NCBI GenBank assembly: GCA_964544085.1
Contig: CAZIZT010000034.1
Span: 1 to 17,891, forward strand
Source of the DNA: CAZIZT01 sp964544085
GTDB lineage: Bacteria > Campylobacterota_A > Desulfurellia > Desulfurellales > Hippeaceae
Direction of reading: 5' to 3'
Length of the DNA stretch: 17,891 nucleotides
The translations under genes and the position numbers were made by a program. Positions 1 to 7,050 of this stretch are shown piece after piece. Under the pieces are notes generated by a model, which was given only the letters and a program-made list of their open reading frames with translations, made no database searches and was not told where the DNA came from. Each line of letters starts with the position of its first letter. Position 1 is the stretch's first letter.

Positions 1-120
1 GAACATGAGTGAAGGTATGGCATAATCCTGCTCAAGGAGATTGAAGTCCTGATGGTTTCTGGGATAGTGGAGTGTGTAGCCACTTATGTCGTAAGTGGAC
101 AACTTGAGGCCATGGGAGAG
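1..120. repeat. 120-bp perfect direct repeat, copy A
   Basis: Positions 1-120 match 1228-1347 base for base; identity ends after the shared gggagag. The offset is 1227 bp, exactly 409 codons, so the repeat is in frame within the PA14-LamG gene. It encodes the start of each PA14-like module (LSHGLKLSTYDISGYTLHYP and on). How far it extends beyond position 1 is not visible. Confidence 0.97.
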
Positions 121-1467
121 ATAACAGGTAGGATGTACGGGACATATCACGCACTGTCTCTTTGTCCCATCCCAATTCAAGCCCTCTCTCTCGTACTGGT
201 AGATCTGCTGGATCTGCTCAGAAGAGAGTGGATAGTTGTAGATCTTGACCTCGTCTATGGTACCATGAAACTTATTCCTACTCTCAGCGGAAGCGTCGCT
301 CTCTCCACCAATGGTAACGAGCCCTGTGGGTGTCTGTATTGTGCCGGTAACACTTTGGGATTCACTGTCAAGAAGAGTTCCACTATCATCGTAGATGTAC
401 AGGCTCTTTGTCATAGTCTTATTGTCAAATACAGCTACAACGAAATACCATTTGTTGTTCTCGACAACAGCCTTACTGTCAAGAACAATAGGTCTGAATC
501 CCCTTATATAGAACCTGACCCTACCTACACCTGGATCACCGAGGCTCACAGCGTAGTTTCCGCTCTGATTAACCTCGTCGTCTGCAAATATCCTCTGACC
601 CTTCAGGGCGTTGTTTGTGGTCTTAAACCAGGCCATTATGGTCCTTGAACCGGTAAGATGCGGGAAATTGGGCAGGGCAACGTAGTCTGTGCCGTCAAAC
701 ACACCTCCCCTGCAGATTTTGCCCTCACCGGTGGTGGCGTTGTCCTCAGCCGTTCCGTTGTAGCCGTTGCCGCTTGAATCCTTAACCTCCCCTGGTGTTC
801 CATTCCACTGGCACTCATCCATACGATATTCCGCCATAGGTTTGGGTGGTGCGCAATGATACAGATACTCCTCTGGCACAATGGTGTAACTTGTGTCACC
901 CGGTTTTTTCCAGTAAAGCTGATAGCTGTCAGCACCGGTCCATTCCTGGTGTCTGAACTTGATCTTGTAATAACCTGCCTGATCGAAGGTGAAGTTGTCG
1001 TTGTGGAGTGTGGTGTCTGCTGCGTGTCCACCGTACCAGCCGTAATAGGCAGTGTCTCCGAATATTACCTCCACAGCATCATCACCGTTAACGGCAAAGG
1101 AGTATGATCCGGGTTTTGGTATGTAGATGTAACCATCAAAGATGCTTAAGTATCTCTCATCTGGATTCGTTTGAAATGGGTTGTTGTTACTGCCTGTTGT
1201 GTCGATGTCAGGCACAATTCCGGTGCCGAACATGAGTGAAGGTATGGCATAATCCTGCTCAAGGAGATTGAAGTCCTGATGGTTTCTGGGATAGTGGAGT
1301 GTGTAGCCACTTATGTCGTAAGTGGACAACTTGAGGCCATGGGAGAGTTGATTCAAGGGACACGCAGGTGTAACAGGAGTTAAACCTCCATAGACCGTTG
1401 AAGGAACCGAAAAAAGAGCAAAAACTATAAGTAACAAAATTATATAGCTAAATCCAATCTTGCGCAT
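1..1467 (-). CDS. Secreted PA14-LamG repeat protein (MshQ/adhesin-like), partial at 3' end
   Basis: The minus frame is open for 489 codons from ATG at 1467 to the window edge, so the C-terminus is missing. A GGAGGG ribosome site lies 8 nt before the ATG. Residues 1-27 look like a signal peptide (charged MRK, a hydrophobic run, then VYGG). Residues about 40-210 resemble a PA14/GLEYA-type beta domain (FDGYIYIPKPGSYSFAVNGD, then DDAVEV). Residues about 215-432 resemble a LamG/concanavalin-like domain, opening at MAEYRMDECQWNG, with FDGTDYVALP, and ending IDEVKIYNYPLSSEQIQ. At residue about 450 a second PA14-like module starts, identical in protein and DNA to the first. This architecture is known from MshQ-like and other surface adhesins; carbohydrate or surface binding is inferred. 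Domain assignment is by eye, but the reading frame is certain. Confidence 0.85.
   Translation of the reverse strand, partial: MRKIGFSYIILLLIVFALFSVPSTVYGGLTPVTPACPLNQLSHGLKLSTYDISGYTLHYPRNHQDFNLLEQDYAIPSLMFGTGIVPDIDTTGSNNNPFQTNPDERYLSIFDGYIYIPKPGSYSFAVNGDDAVEVIFGDTAYYGWYGGHAADTTLHNDNFTFDQAGYYKIKFRHQEWTGADSYQLYWKKPGDTSYTIVPEEYLYHCAPPKPMAEYRMDECQWNGTPGEVKDSSGNGYNGTAEDNATTGEGKICRGGVFDGTDYVALPNFPHLTGSRTIMAWFKTTNNALKGQRIFADDEVNQSGNYAVSLGDPGVGRVRFYIRGFRPIVLDSKAVVENNKWYFVVAVFDNKTMTKSLYIYDDSGTLLDSESQSVTGTIQTPTGLVTIGGESDASAESRNKFHGTIDEVKIYNYPLSSEQIQQIYQYEREGLNWDGTKRQCVICPVHPTCYLSHGLKLSTYDISGYTLHYPRNHQDFNLLEQDYAIPSLMF
1228..1347. repeat. 120-bp perfect direct repeat, copy B
   Basis: This is the second copy of the repeat at 1-120. 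It encodes the first PA14-like module of the protein, just after the signal peptide and linker. Confidence 0.97.
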
Positions 1468-1835
1468 CGATTAACCCTCCACCCCGCGTGTCTTACTTAC
1501 ATCAATTACATTTTACACGACAAATATTAAAAAATCTGTGAAAAAATTGTGAAATTAAACAGACCAAGGTTCGCTGTAAAACAAGCTACCTCTCTATCAG
1601 ACCTACCAAGCCAATATTGACACTTTCGCAAATCATACCGATTGCAGCGTTTATCTATTCATCATCCAAGTGACAATCCCCAGAAGCCAAAAAATCCCAA
1701 CAATTAATTTGGTTATTATGGCATTAACGTCGATAACTCAAATAATGCAACGTTACCTAATTAAAACTCAGGTACAGAGAAGCACAAGCACAGGGCAAAC
1801 CGCTTGAAGACAAAATGAGAGAACTCCCCCATTCA
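1468..1835. other. Intergenic region without a supported gene
   Basis: This A+T-rich stretch lies between the start of the PA14-LamG gene and the terminator of the nickel-permease operon. No frame here has both a start with a ribosome site and protein-like content. The promoter of the PA14-LamG gene should lie in it. A weak candidate on the minus strand is TTCACA (1548-1553) with TAATAT (1524-1529), spacer 18, but the -10 match is only 4 of 6. Confidence 0.5.
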
Positions 1836-1883
1836 TAAAAAACAGGCAGGCAGCCGGAAAAACAAGGAGTCTCCGGCTGCCTG
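1836..1883 (-). terminator. Rho-independent terminator of the CO operon
   Basis: A perfect 12-bp stem (1847-1858 with 1872-1883, arm caggcagccgga) has a 13-nt loop. On the minus strand it is followed by TGTTTTTTATG. It lies 8 bp beyond the stop of the nickel permease and closes the long minus-strand operon. Confidence 0.9.
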
Positions 1884-1891
1884 TGCAGTTG

Positions 1892-2896
1892 TCAATTTAT
1901 AGCGACGTATCTTTTGTAGTAGAAAAAGGCATACACCCAGCTCAATATCATGATAAAAACGACACCGACACCAAGCACCTCAAAATTCAGATTGTTGATA
2001 AACTCAAAAAACGGCGAATTTACGTTCATCTTCATCGATACAACCTGAATCCACTCAATCGTACCGACAGCCAATGCCACAAAGACACTCGTGGCGGTTA
2101 TCACCATATTGAAAAAGATCTTTCTTAAAGCGTCTATCATTGCCCAATCGTATATCTTCATCATTACAAGTCCGTCAAGTGAGTCCATCAGGCTCATGCC
2201 TGCAGTAAAAAGCAGAGGAAAGATAATAACACCCCACAATGGAAGCTGGGAATTTTTAGCCAAAGCTGCTGAGATACCAAGAATAGCCACCTCTGTAGCC
2301 GTATCAAACCCAAGCCCAAACAGAAAACCGACGGGATACATCTTCCAGCTGGAGTCTATTTTCTTATACATAAAACTGAAGAATCTGCCCATGAAACCCC
2401 TTTTGTCGAGCAGCTCTTCGGTTGTTGCATTCAGATGTTTATCAAGCGAACCACTCTCTTTGTAGGACTTAAAAATTCTGTACAAATCCTTCAAAATAAA
2501 CAGGTTTATGAGACCTATAATCGTGAGAAACCCGGCTGAGACAACTGTACCGAAAACACCGCCAACATCCTGAAACATTTTGATAGTCGGTGAAAATCCC
2601 CTGACTATAACCACAATAACTATCGACATTATCAAAACCACCGTAGAATGACCAAGAGAGAAGAAAAGCCCCACAGCCACGTGTTTTTTATTGTCCTGCC
2701 TCAGTTTTCTTGTAACGTTATCTATAGCGGCTATGTGATCCGCATCGAAGGCGTGCCTCAATCCGAAAAAATAGGCAAGCGCTCCAAGGCTTATCATCGA
2801 ATAGGCAAAGTGCGTTACAACACCGAGCAACACCCAGACACCAATATTGAAAACAACAAGAAAAAATATCAACATACGGGATTTGTACTTTAGCAT
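1892..2896 (-). CDS. NiCoT-family nickel/cobalt permease (HoxN/NixA type)
   Basis: Integral membrane importer of Ni2+ (or Co2+), here most likely feeding nickel to the CODH. The NiCoT signature HAFDADH (residues 48-54, H-x4-D-H) lies in an early membrane segment. The second signature, LGFDTATEV, and a later GMSLMDSLDG segment are also present. Several strongly hydrophobic segments alternate with charged loops, including a loop rich in K, D and E near the middle. I chose ATG at 2896 (334 aa) because GGAGG lies 6 nt upstream; an in-frame ATG at 2911 would place that site inside the coding sequence. It is the last gene of the operon, 33 bp after cooC, followed by a strong terminator. Metal preference cannot be read from the sequence; nickel is inferred from context. 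Confidence 0.93.
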   Translation of the reverse strand: MLKYKSRMLIFFLVVFNIGVWVLLGVVTHFAYSMISLGALAYFFGLRHAFDADHIAAIDNVTRKLRQDNKKHVAVGLFFSLGHSTVVLIMSIVIVVIVRGFSPTIKMFQDVGGVFGTVVSAGFLTIIGLINLFILKDLYRIFKSYKESGSLDKHLNATTEELLDKRGFMGRFFSFMYKKIDSSWKMYPVGFLFGLGFDTATEVAILGISAALAKNSQLPLWGVIIFPLLFTAGMSLMDSLDGLVMMKIYDWAMIDALRKIFFNMVITATSVFVALAVGTIEWIQVVSMKMNVNSPFFEFINNLNFEVLGVGVVFIMILSWVYAFFYYKRYVAIN

Positions 2897-2929
2897 TGAT
2901 AACCTCCGCAAGCAATGTAAGAATCCAAC

Positions 2930-3799
2930 CTAATCTCCCTTCAATCTCTCTTTAAGCATTTTAAGCACGTTTAGATATTCGCTCTTTGAGTCTATTACAG
3001 GCACAACAAGCGGCTCAACCTCAAGCAGATCTTCGTGATACGGAGCAAAAAATATCTCCTTAAAAAGGGTCATATCAGCACCAAGATGCCTCCTTGCCCT
3101 TTCAATATCCTTTTTTTTCCTAATCTTGTTAACAAGCAGGTATATATTGGGTATTCCAATCTGATGCGCAAGGTTTGCCGTGTGTCTTGCGACATCTATG
3201 GCGTTAAAGGTGTAATCCGTCACAACAACGCAGTGTCTAAACCCCTTTGCCAATGCCCTACCGAAATGTTCAACACCTGCCTGCGTATCCATAATTATCA
3301 ATTCGTTTTTACGCAGAGAGATATACTTAACAACAGCATCAAGCAAAGCATTTTCAGGACACAGGCATCCTGTTGCCGCCTGAACGACCGTTCCCATGAC
3401 AAGCACACTTATATTATCGTTAACCTTTACACCAAACTTATCCACAACATCTGTAATATCTGGCGTTAGATTCAAAAATAAGCCCCACGATGTACCGGGT
3501 CTTGCGCCTGTTTTTTCCTCTATGTAATCCAGATTACGGGAAAGCGGCACAATCCTTTTTGCAACCTCAGTATCCACACCTATTGCAAACGGCAGGTTCA
3601 TCTGCGGATCCTCGTCAATGGCAAGCACCCTGTAGCCGTCTTTTGCAAAAAGATGAGCCAAAATGGCACTCGTGGTTGTTTTTCCAGCACCCCCCTTTCC
3701 TGTAACCACAACCCTAAAATCATATCCATCCCTATCATCTGTTCTCTTTTTAAGTATATCGGCAACCTCAAAAAGCTTCTCTTTCTCCTTATTTGGCAT
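2930..3799 (-). CDS. cooC: CO dehydrogenase nickel-insertion ATPase CooC
   Basis: MinD/SIMIBI-class ATPase that matures the Ni-Fe-S C-cluster of CODH in the cytoplasm. The protein has 289 aa. The deviant Walker A is GKGGAGKTT at residues 34-42, followed by AIDEDPQMN (about 60-68) in the switch region. The CxC pair C145-L-C147, followed by PENALL, is the metal-binding CXC hallmark of CooC, at which the dimer binds nickel. IIMDTQAGVEH matches the Walker B/switch II stretch. The start overlaps the preceding gene by 11 bp, indicating translational coupling. The N-terminus carries about 27 extra charged residues before the P-loop; there is no later Met before the P-loop, so the extension seems real. 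The only close alternatives are other MinD-like ATPases, which lack the CxC and this context. Confidence 0.93.
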   Translation of the reverse strand: MPNKEKEKLFEVADILKKRTDDRDGYDFRVVVTGKGGAGKTTTSAILAHLFAKDGYRVLAIDEDPQMNLPFAIGVDTEVAKRIVPLSRNLDYIEEKTGARPGTSWGLFLNLTPDITDVVDKFGVKVNDNISVLVMGTVVQAATGCLCPENALLDAVVKYISLRKNELIIMDTQAGVEHFGRALAKGFRHCVVVTDYTFNAIDVARHTANLAHQIGIPNIYLLVNKIRKKKDIERARRHLGADMTLFKEIFFAPYHEDLLEVEPLVVPVIDSKSEYLNVLKMLKERLKGD

Positions 3800-4604
3800 A
3801 TCTCTCTACCTCTTTTTCTGCAATTAGCGTCGCCTTCTTTGTAATGTATTTCTTTCTGCATTCAGGACACATGTCTTTTAGGACTTCATCCTTATCCGCG
3901 TAGTAGAAAAGCGAATAAACCTTTTTGTCAACGGCCTGGGGCGTATAGTACCTGCCACAGACCGAGCATTTCTTTAGACCAACCCTCGTATCACTCCACG
4001 ATTTCATTACCCTCACAGAGCCCTCATCATGAATCTCGATAGCGCCTGTCGGGCACACCTCAAGACACGCCCTGCAACCCAAACATACCTGACTTTCCTC
4101 AAAATAAGGCGTATTCACACGGGTTTTATAACCACGTCCGATGAAACTTATAGCACCGGCTCCCATTGCCTGGCTGCAGGCACGAACACACAGTCCACAC
4201 AGCACGCAACTGTTGTTTAGCGGATCGTTATCTTTTTTATTTGTCTTGAATCTTGTATTTTGAACACCGTAGTGTGCAGCCAGCTGCCTTAATCTCTCAG
4301 AGCCTGGCGCCTGGGCAAGATAAAGCTCAAACAGGACGCTTCTATGCTTCTTTATCTTATCGGTCCGGGTCAAAACGCTTAATCCGTTATTACAGGCAAG
4401 CGTGCATGAAGTAACAATACCCTTTTTGGCGCCCTCAATCACCTCAACCATACACAATCTGCAGGCACCGTATGCCCCGAGTGATTTTTCATAACACAAA
4501 GCAGGAATATCTATCCCGTTTCTTTTTGCAACATCAAGCAGCATCTCACCTTCAAAGGCTTCGTATCTTTTTCCATCAATATAAACAAAAACTTTATCTT
4601 TCAT
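3789..4604 (-). CDS. HoxU/NuoG-N-terminus-like iron-sulfur subunit of CODH-linked diaphorase
   Basis: Electron-transfer subunit, 271 aa. Residues 1-80 form a plant-type [2Fe-2S] domain with C37, C48, C51 and C67. Residues about 130-190 hold two [4Fe-4S] sites: C133, C136, C139 with C184, and C174, C177, C180 with C143. The His-Cys3 cluster motif normal between them in NuoG and HydA is absent; that stretch (about 85-120) contains no cysteine. A C-terminal tail has C213-x2-C216 and C246-x2-C249, resembling a zinc ribbon or rubredoxin-like knuckle. The order matches HoxU, or the N-terminal arm of HydA without the H-cluster domain. Start ATG at 4604 overlaps the previous stop (ATGA) and has AGGTGA upstream. 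It probably bridges CooF or CooS and the flavin subunit; this role is inferred. Confidence 0.85.
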   Translation of the reverse strand: MKDKVFVYIDGKRYEAFEGEMLLDVAKRNGIDIPALCYEKSLGAYGACRLCMVEVIEGAKKGIVTSCTLACNNGLSVLTRTDKIKKHRSVLFELYLAQAPGSERLRQLAAHYGVQNTRFKTNKKDNDPLNNSCVLCGLCVRACSQAMGAGAISFIGRGYKTRVNTPYFEESQVCLGCRACLEVCPTGAIEIHDEGSVRVMKSWSDTRVGLKKCSVCGRYYTPQAVDKKVYSLFYYADKDEVLKDMCPECRKKYITKKATLIAEKEVERYAK

Positions 4605-6517
4605 TGTTTGTCACCTATTCCTTGAGAAAGCTTGAAAACGGCATCAAACTTGCACACATCCAGACATGTTCCACACTTTATACACTTTGTTTGATCTATA
4701 GTGTGTGGTTTGCCTTTTTCACCGGAGATAGCATTAACCGGGCAGTGCCTTGCACAAACCATGCAGCCTGTACACTTATCGGGTTCTATCACAAACCTGA
4801 CAAGAGCCATACACACAGCTGCGGGACAGCGTTTCTCAAAAACATGCGCTTCATACTCGTCTTTGAAGTATTTTAGCGTTGTAAGAACAGGATTGGGTGC
4901 CGTCTGACCAAGACCGCATAGAGATGTCTCCTTCACCGTGAGGGCTAACTCCTCCAACAACTCTATATCCTTCGGCTCGCCCTTGCCGTTAACTATCCTT
5001 TCAAGCGTATCATACATGTGTTTAAGCCCTTCTCTGCATGGCACACACTTACCGCATGACTCATCCACGGTGAAGTCAAGAAAATAGCGCGCCGTATCTA
5101 CCATACAGGTCTCATCATCCATAACCACAATGCCCCCTGAACCCATTATGGAGCCAACCTCTGCAAGGTGGGTGTAATCAACAGGGGTCTCAAATAGATC
5201 CTCTGGTATGCAACCGCCGGAAGGGCCACCCGTTTGAACAGCCTTAACCCCTTTACCGTTGCCGGCACCGCCGCCTATATCATATACGATGGTCCTTAAA
5301 GGCGTTCCAAGCTCAACCTCTACAAGACCCACATTTTTCACCTTTCCAACAAGGGAGAACACCTTGGTGCCTGAATTTTCTTTAGCTCCTATAGATTTAA
5401 ACCAGTCGCCACCTTTCAGAATAATTGGCGCTATATTTGTCCATGTCTCAACATTGTTGATATTTGTAGGCTTTCCCCACAGCCCTTTTTGGGCCGGATA
5501 CGGTGGTCTTGGACGTGGTCTTCCTATATCACCCTCAATTGATGCTATAAGCGCAGTCTCCTCACCACACACGAAAGCACCAGCACCGCGCGCTATCGTA
5601 ATGTCAAAATCAAAGCCGCTGTTTAGAATGTTCTTGCCCAGCAAACCGTAGCTTTTCGCATCATCTATAGCCTTTTCAAGTCTTTGGAGTGCAAGCGGAT
5701 ACTCCGCCCTTATGTAAATTATCCCTTTAGTTGCCCCTATGGCGTATCCACCGATTATCATTCCTTCAATTATGGAATGCGGATCCGACTCCATTTCGTT
5801 TCTGTTCATATATGCGCCAGGATCACCCTCGTCTGCGTTGCATATCACATATTTAACGTCGCTTTGCTCCTTATAGGCAAGCTCCCACTTTATACCCGTT
5901 GGGAAACCGGCTCCGCCCCTGCCTCTCAAGCCCGATTTTTTAACCTCCTCTATCACATCAAGGGGGCTCATCTCCTTTAAAGCTCTAAAAAGAGCGCTAT
6001 ATCCACCAACGGCAATATACTCATCTATATCTTCAGGGTTGATAATGCCTGCATTTCGCAAAACAAGCTTTCTCTGCTTCTTAAAAAAATCAAGCTCACT
6101 CCACAGTGGTACATCCTCAAAACCATCCCCATAGTCAATGCTATCTACGATGTGATCCCATATGTTGATCCTGCAGAGTGTCTTTTCAAAATCGTAGTTT
6201 GCGCTTTCAATGGCATCCAGAATGCGCTCAACATCATCAGGATTTACTCTGTGAAGTATTACGATACCCCTGCCGGGAATTGTAATATTAACAAGCGGCT
6301 CTTCTCTGCAAAAACCTATGCAGCCGGTTTTTGTAAGCTCTATATCCGGGTATTTTGAGCCTATTAATCTTTCAAATTCATCGTATACAGCATCACCACC
6401 TACAGAGATGCCGCATGTTGCAAGGCCCACGCTGATTCTAACCCTATCAGCAGGCACAAGCTTTTTTAGGCCGTTTTTCTTTATCTGTTCAAGTTCATCT
6501 TGCGTTGTAATTTTCAT
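4601..6517 (-). CDS. HydB/NuoF-like NAD(P)H-binding flavoprotein subunit
   Basis: Diaphorase subunit carrying FMN and the NAD(P)H site, 638 aa. Domains in order: thioredoxin-like [2Fe-2S] domain (C35, C66, C70; residues 25-105); NuoF core with FMN/NADH motifs GRGGAGFPTG (199-208), NADEGDPGAYMNR (227-239) and GAGAFVCGEETAL (311-323); SLBB-like region; [4Fe-4S] site C488, C491, C494, C534; a CPAAVC motif (564-569); and a C-terminal 2[4Fe-4S] ferredoxin domain (C582, C585, C588, C592 and C612, C615, C618, C622). Length and domain order match HydB of electron-bifurcating [FeFe]-hydrogenases and HndC, not the shorter complex I NuoF. I chose ATG at 6517 because it overlaps the NuoE-like stop (ATGA) and has AAGGGA upstream; ATG at 6529 lacks a ribosome site. 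NAD+ versus NADP+ cannot be decided by eye. Confidence 0.92.
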   Translation of the reverse strand: MKITTQDELEQIKKNGLKKLVPADRVRISVGLATCGISVGGDAVYDEFERLIGSKYPDIELTKTGCIGFCREEPLVNITIPGRGIVILHRVNPDDVERILDAIESANYDFEKTLCRINIWDHIVDSIDYGDGFEDVPLWSELDFFKKQRKLVLRNAGIINPEDIDEYIAVGGYSALFRALKEMSPLDVIEEVKKSGLRGRGGAGFPTGIKWELAYKEQSDVKYVICNADEGDPGAYMNRNEMESDPHSIIEGMIIGGYAIGATKGIIYIRAEYPLALQRLEKAIDDAKSYGLLGKNILNSGFDFDITIARGAGAFVCGEETALIASIEGDIGRPRPRPPYPAQKGLWGKPTNINNVETWTNIAPIILKGGDWFKSIGAKENSGTKVFSLVGKVKNVGLVEVELGTPLRTIVYDIGGGAGNGKGVKAVQTGGPSGGCIPEDLFETPVDYTHLAEVGSIMGSGGIVVMDDETCMVDTARYFLDFTVDESCGKCVPCREGLKHMYDTLERIVNGKGEPKDIELLEELALTVKETSLCGLGQTAPNPVLTTLKYFKDEYEAHVFEKRCPAAVCMALVRFVIEPDKCTGCMVCARHCPVNAISGEKGKPHTIDQTKCIKCGTCLDVCKFDAVFKLSQGIGDKQ

Positions 6518-7005
6518 TTTCCCTTCCATCCGTACTTTTTGAGTATTTTTGGCAATTCACCGACGCTAACATAGCCGTAAATCTTCTCATCGACCCTTAT
6601 AACCGGTGCCATGGAGCAACACCCAAAGCACCTTGCTGTGGATAACGAAAATTGACCATCATGCGTGGTGAGCATAAACTTACCATCCTCTGTCACTCCA
6701 CCCTCGTTGACGCCGAGTAGATACTCCAGATTCTTAAGAATCTCCGGGGCACCTTTGACATGGCAGGCTGTACCCATACAAACGCTGATCAGATGCTCTC
6801 CAACCGGTTTGAGGTTAAAAAAGGAGTAAAACGTGGCGATCGAGTATAACTGAGCAAATGGTACACCAATACTCTTTGCAACATACTCCAAAACATCCTT
6901 TGAAAGGTATCTATCCTTTTGCTGAATATCCTCCAGTATACCCAAAACCCTGCCAGATGGATCTTTATACTTCGAAATAATCCTATCCAGAGTCGCTTTA
7001 TCCAT
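6514..7005 (-). CDS. NuoE/HydC-like [2Fe-2S] thioredoxin-fold subunit
   Basis: 24-kDa-type subunit of NADH-oxidising modules, 163 aa, the usual length for HydC/NuoE/HoxE. An N-terminal helical bundle (residues 5-65, with GVPFAQLYSIATFYSFF typical of the family) precedes a thioredoxin-like domain. The [2Fe-2S] ligands are C76, C81, C126 and C130 (C-x4-C and C-x3-C), with an extra C129. I set the start at ATG 7005, with AAGGGG centred about 11 nt upstream; an in-frame TTG at 7023 would add six residues, but the ribosome site would then be coding. It forms the diaphorase with the next two genes, to which it is translationally coupled. A terminator-like hairpin separates it from cooS. Confidence 0.92.
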   Translation of the reverse strand: MDKATLDRIISKYKDPSGRVLGILEDIQQKDRYLSKDVLEYVAKSIGVPFAQLYSIATFYSFFNLKPVGEHLISVCMGTACHVKGAPEILKNLEYLLGVNEGGVTEDGKFMLTTHDGQFSLSTARCFGCCSMAPVIRVDEKIYGYVSVGELPKILKKYGWKGK

Positions 7006-7021
7006 ATCGCAACACCCCTTC

Positions 7022-7049
7022 AAATAAAAAGGCGGGGCAAAAACCCCGC
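7022..7049 (-). terminator. Intercistronic terminator/attenuator between cooS and the diaphorase genes
   Basis: A perfect 6-bp G+C stem (7032-7037 with 7044-7049) with a 6-nt loop is followed on the minus strand by CTTTTTATTTG. It begins 1 bp after the cooS stop and ends before the NuoE-like ribosome site. It has the form of an intrinsic terminator but lies inside the operon. It could cut transcription partly, or protect the 3' end of a cooFS message. Confidence 0.75.
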
Positions 7050-7050
7050 T

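Noticed and set aside
52..648. Plus-strand open frame of 198 codons
   Set aside because: It lies antisense to the PA14-LamG gene, which has a signal peptide, ribosome site and domain-like sequence; the plus frame has no ribosome site and no recognisable motif.
1651..1737. Short hydrophobic minus frame reading NAIITKLIVGIFWLLGIVT, like a small membrane protein
   Set aside because: There is no ATG, GTG or TTG start in the frame after the upstream stop, except Met codons near its end, and no ribosome site. It may be a decayed remnant or chance.
3789..7005. Part of a complex I (nuo) operon
   Set aside because: No NuoB, C, D, I or membrane subunits are present, and the flavin subunit has the HydB-type extra N- and C-terminal domains.
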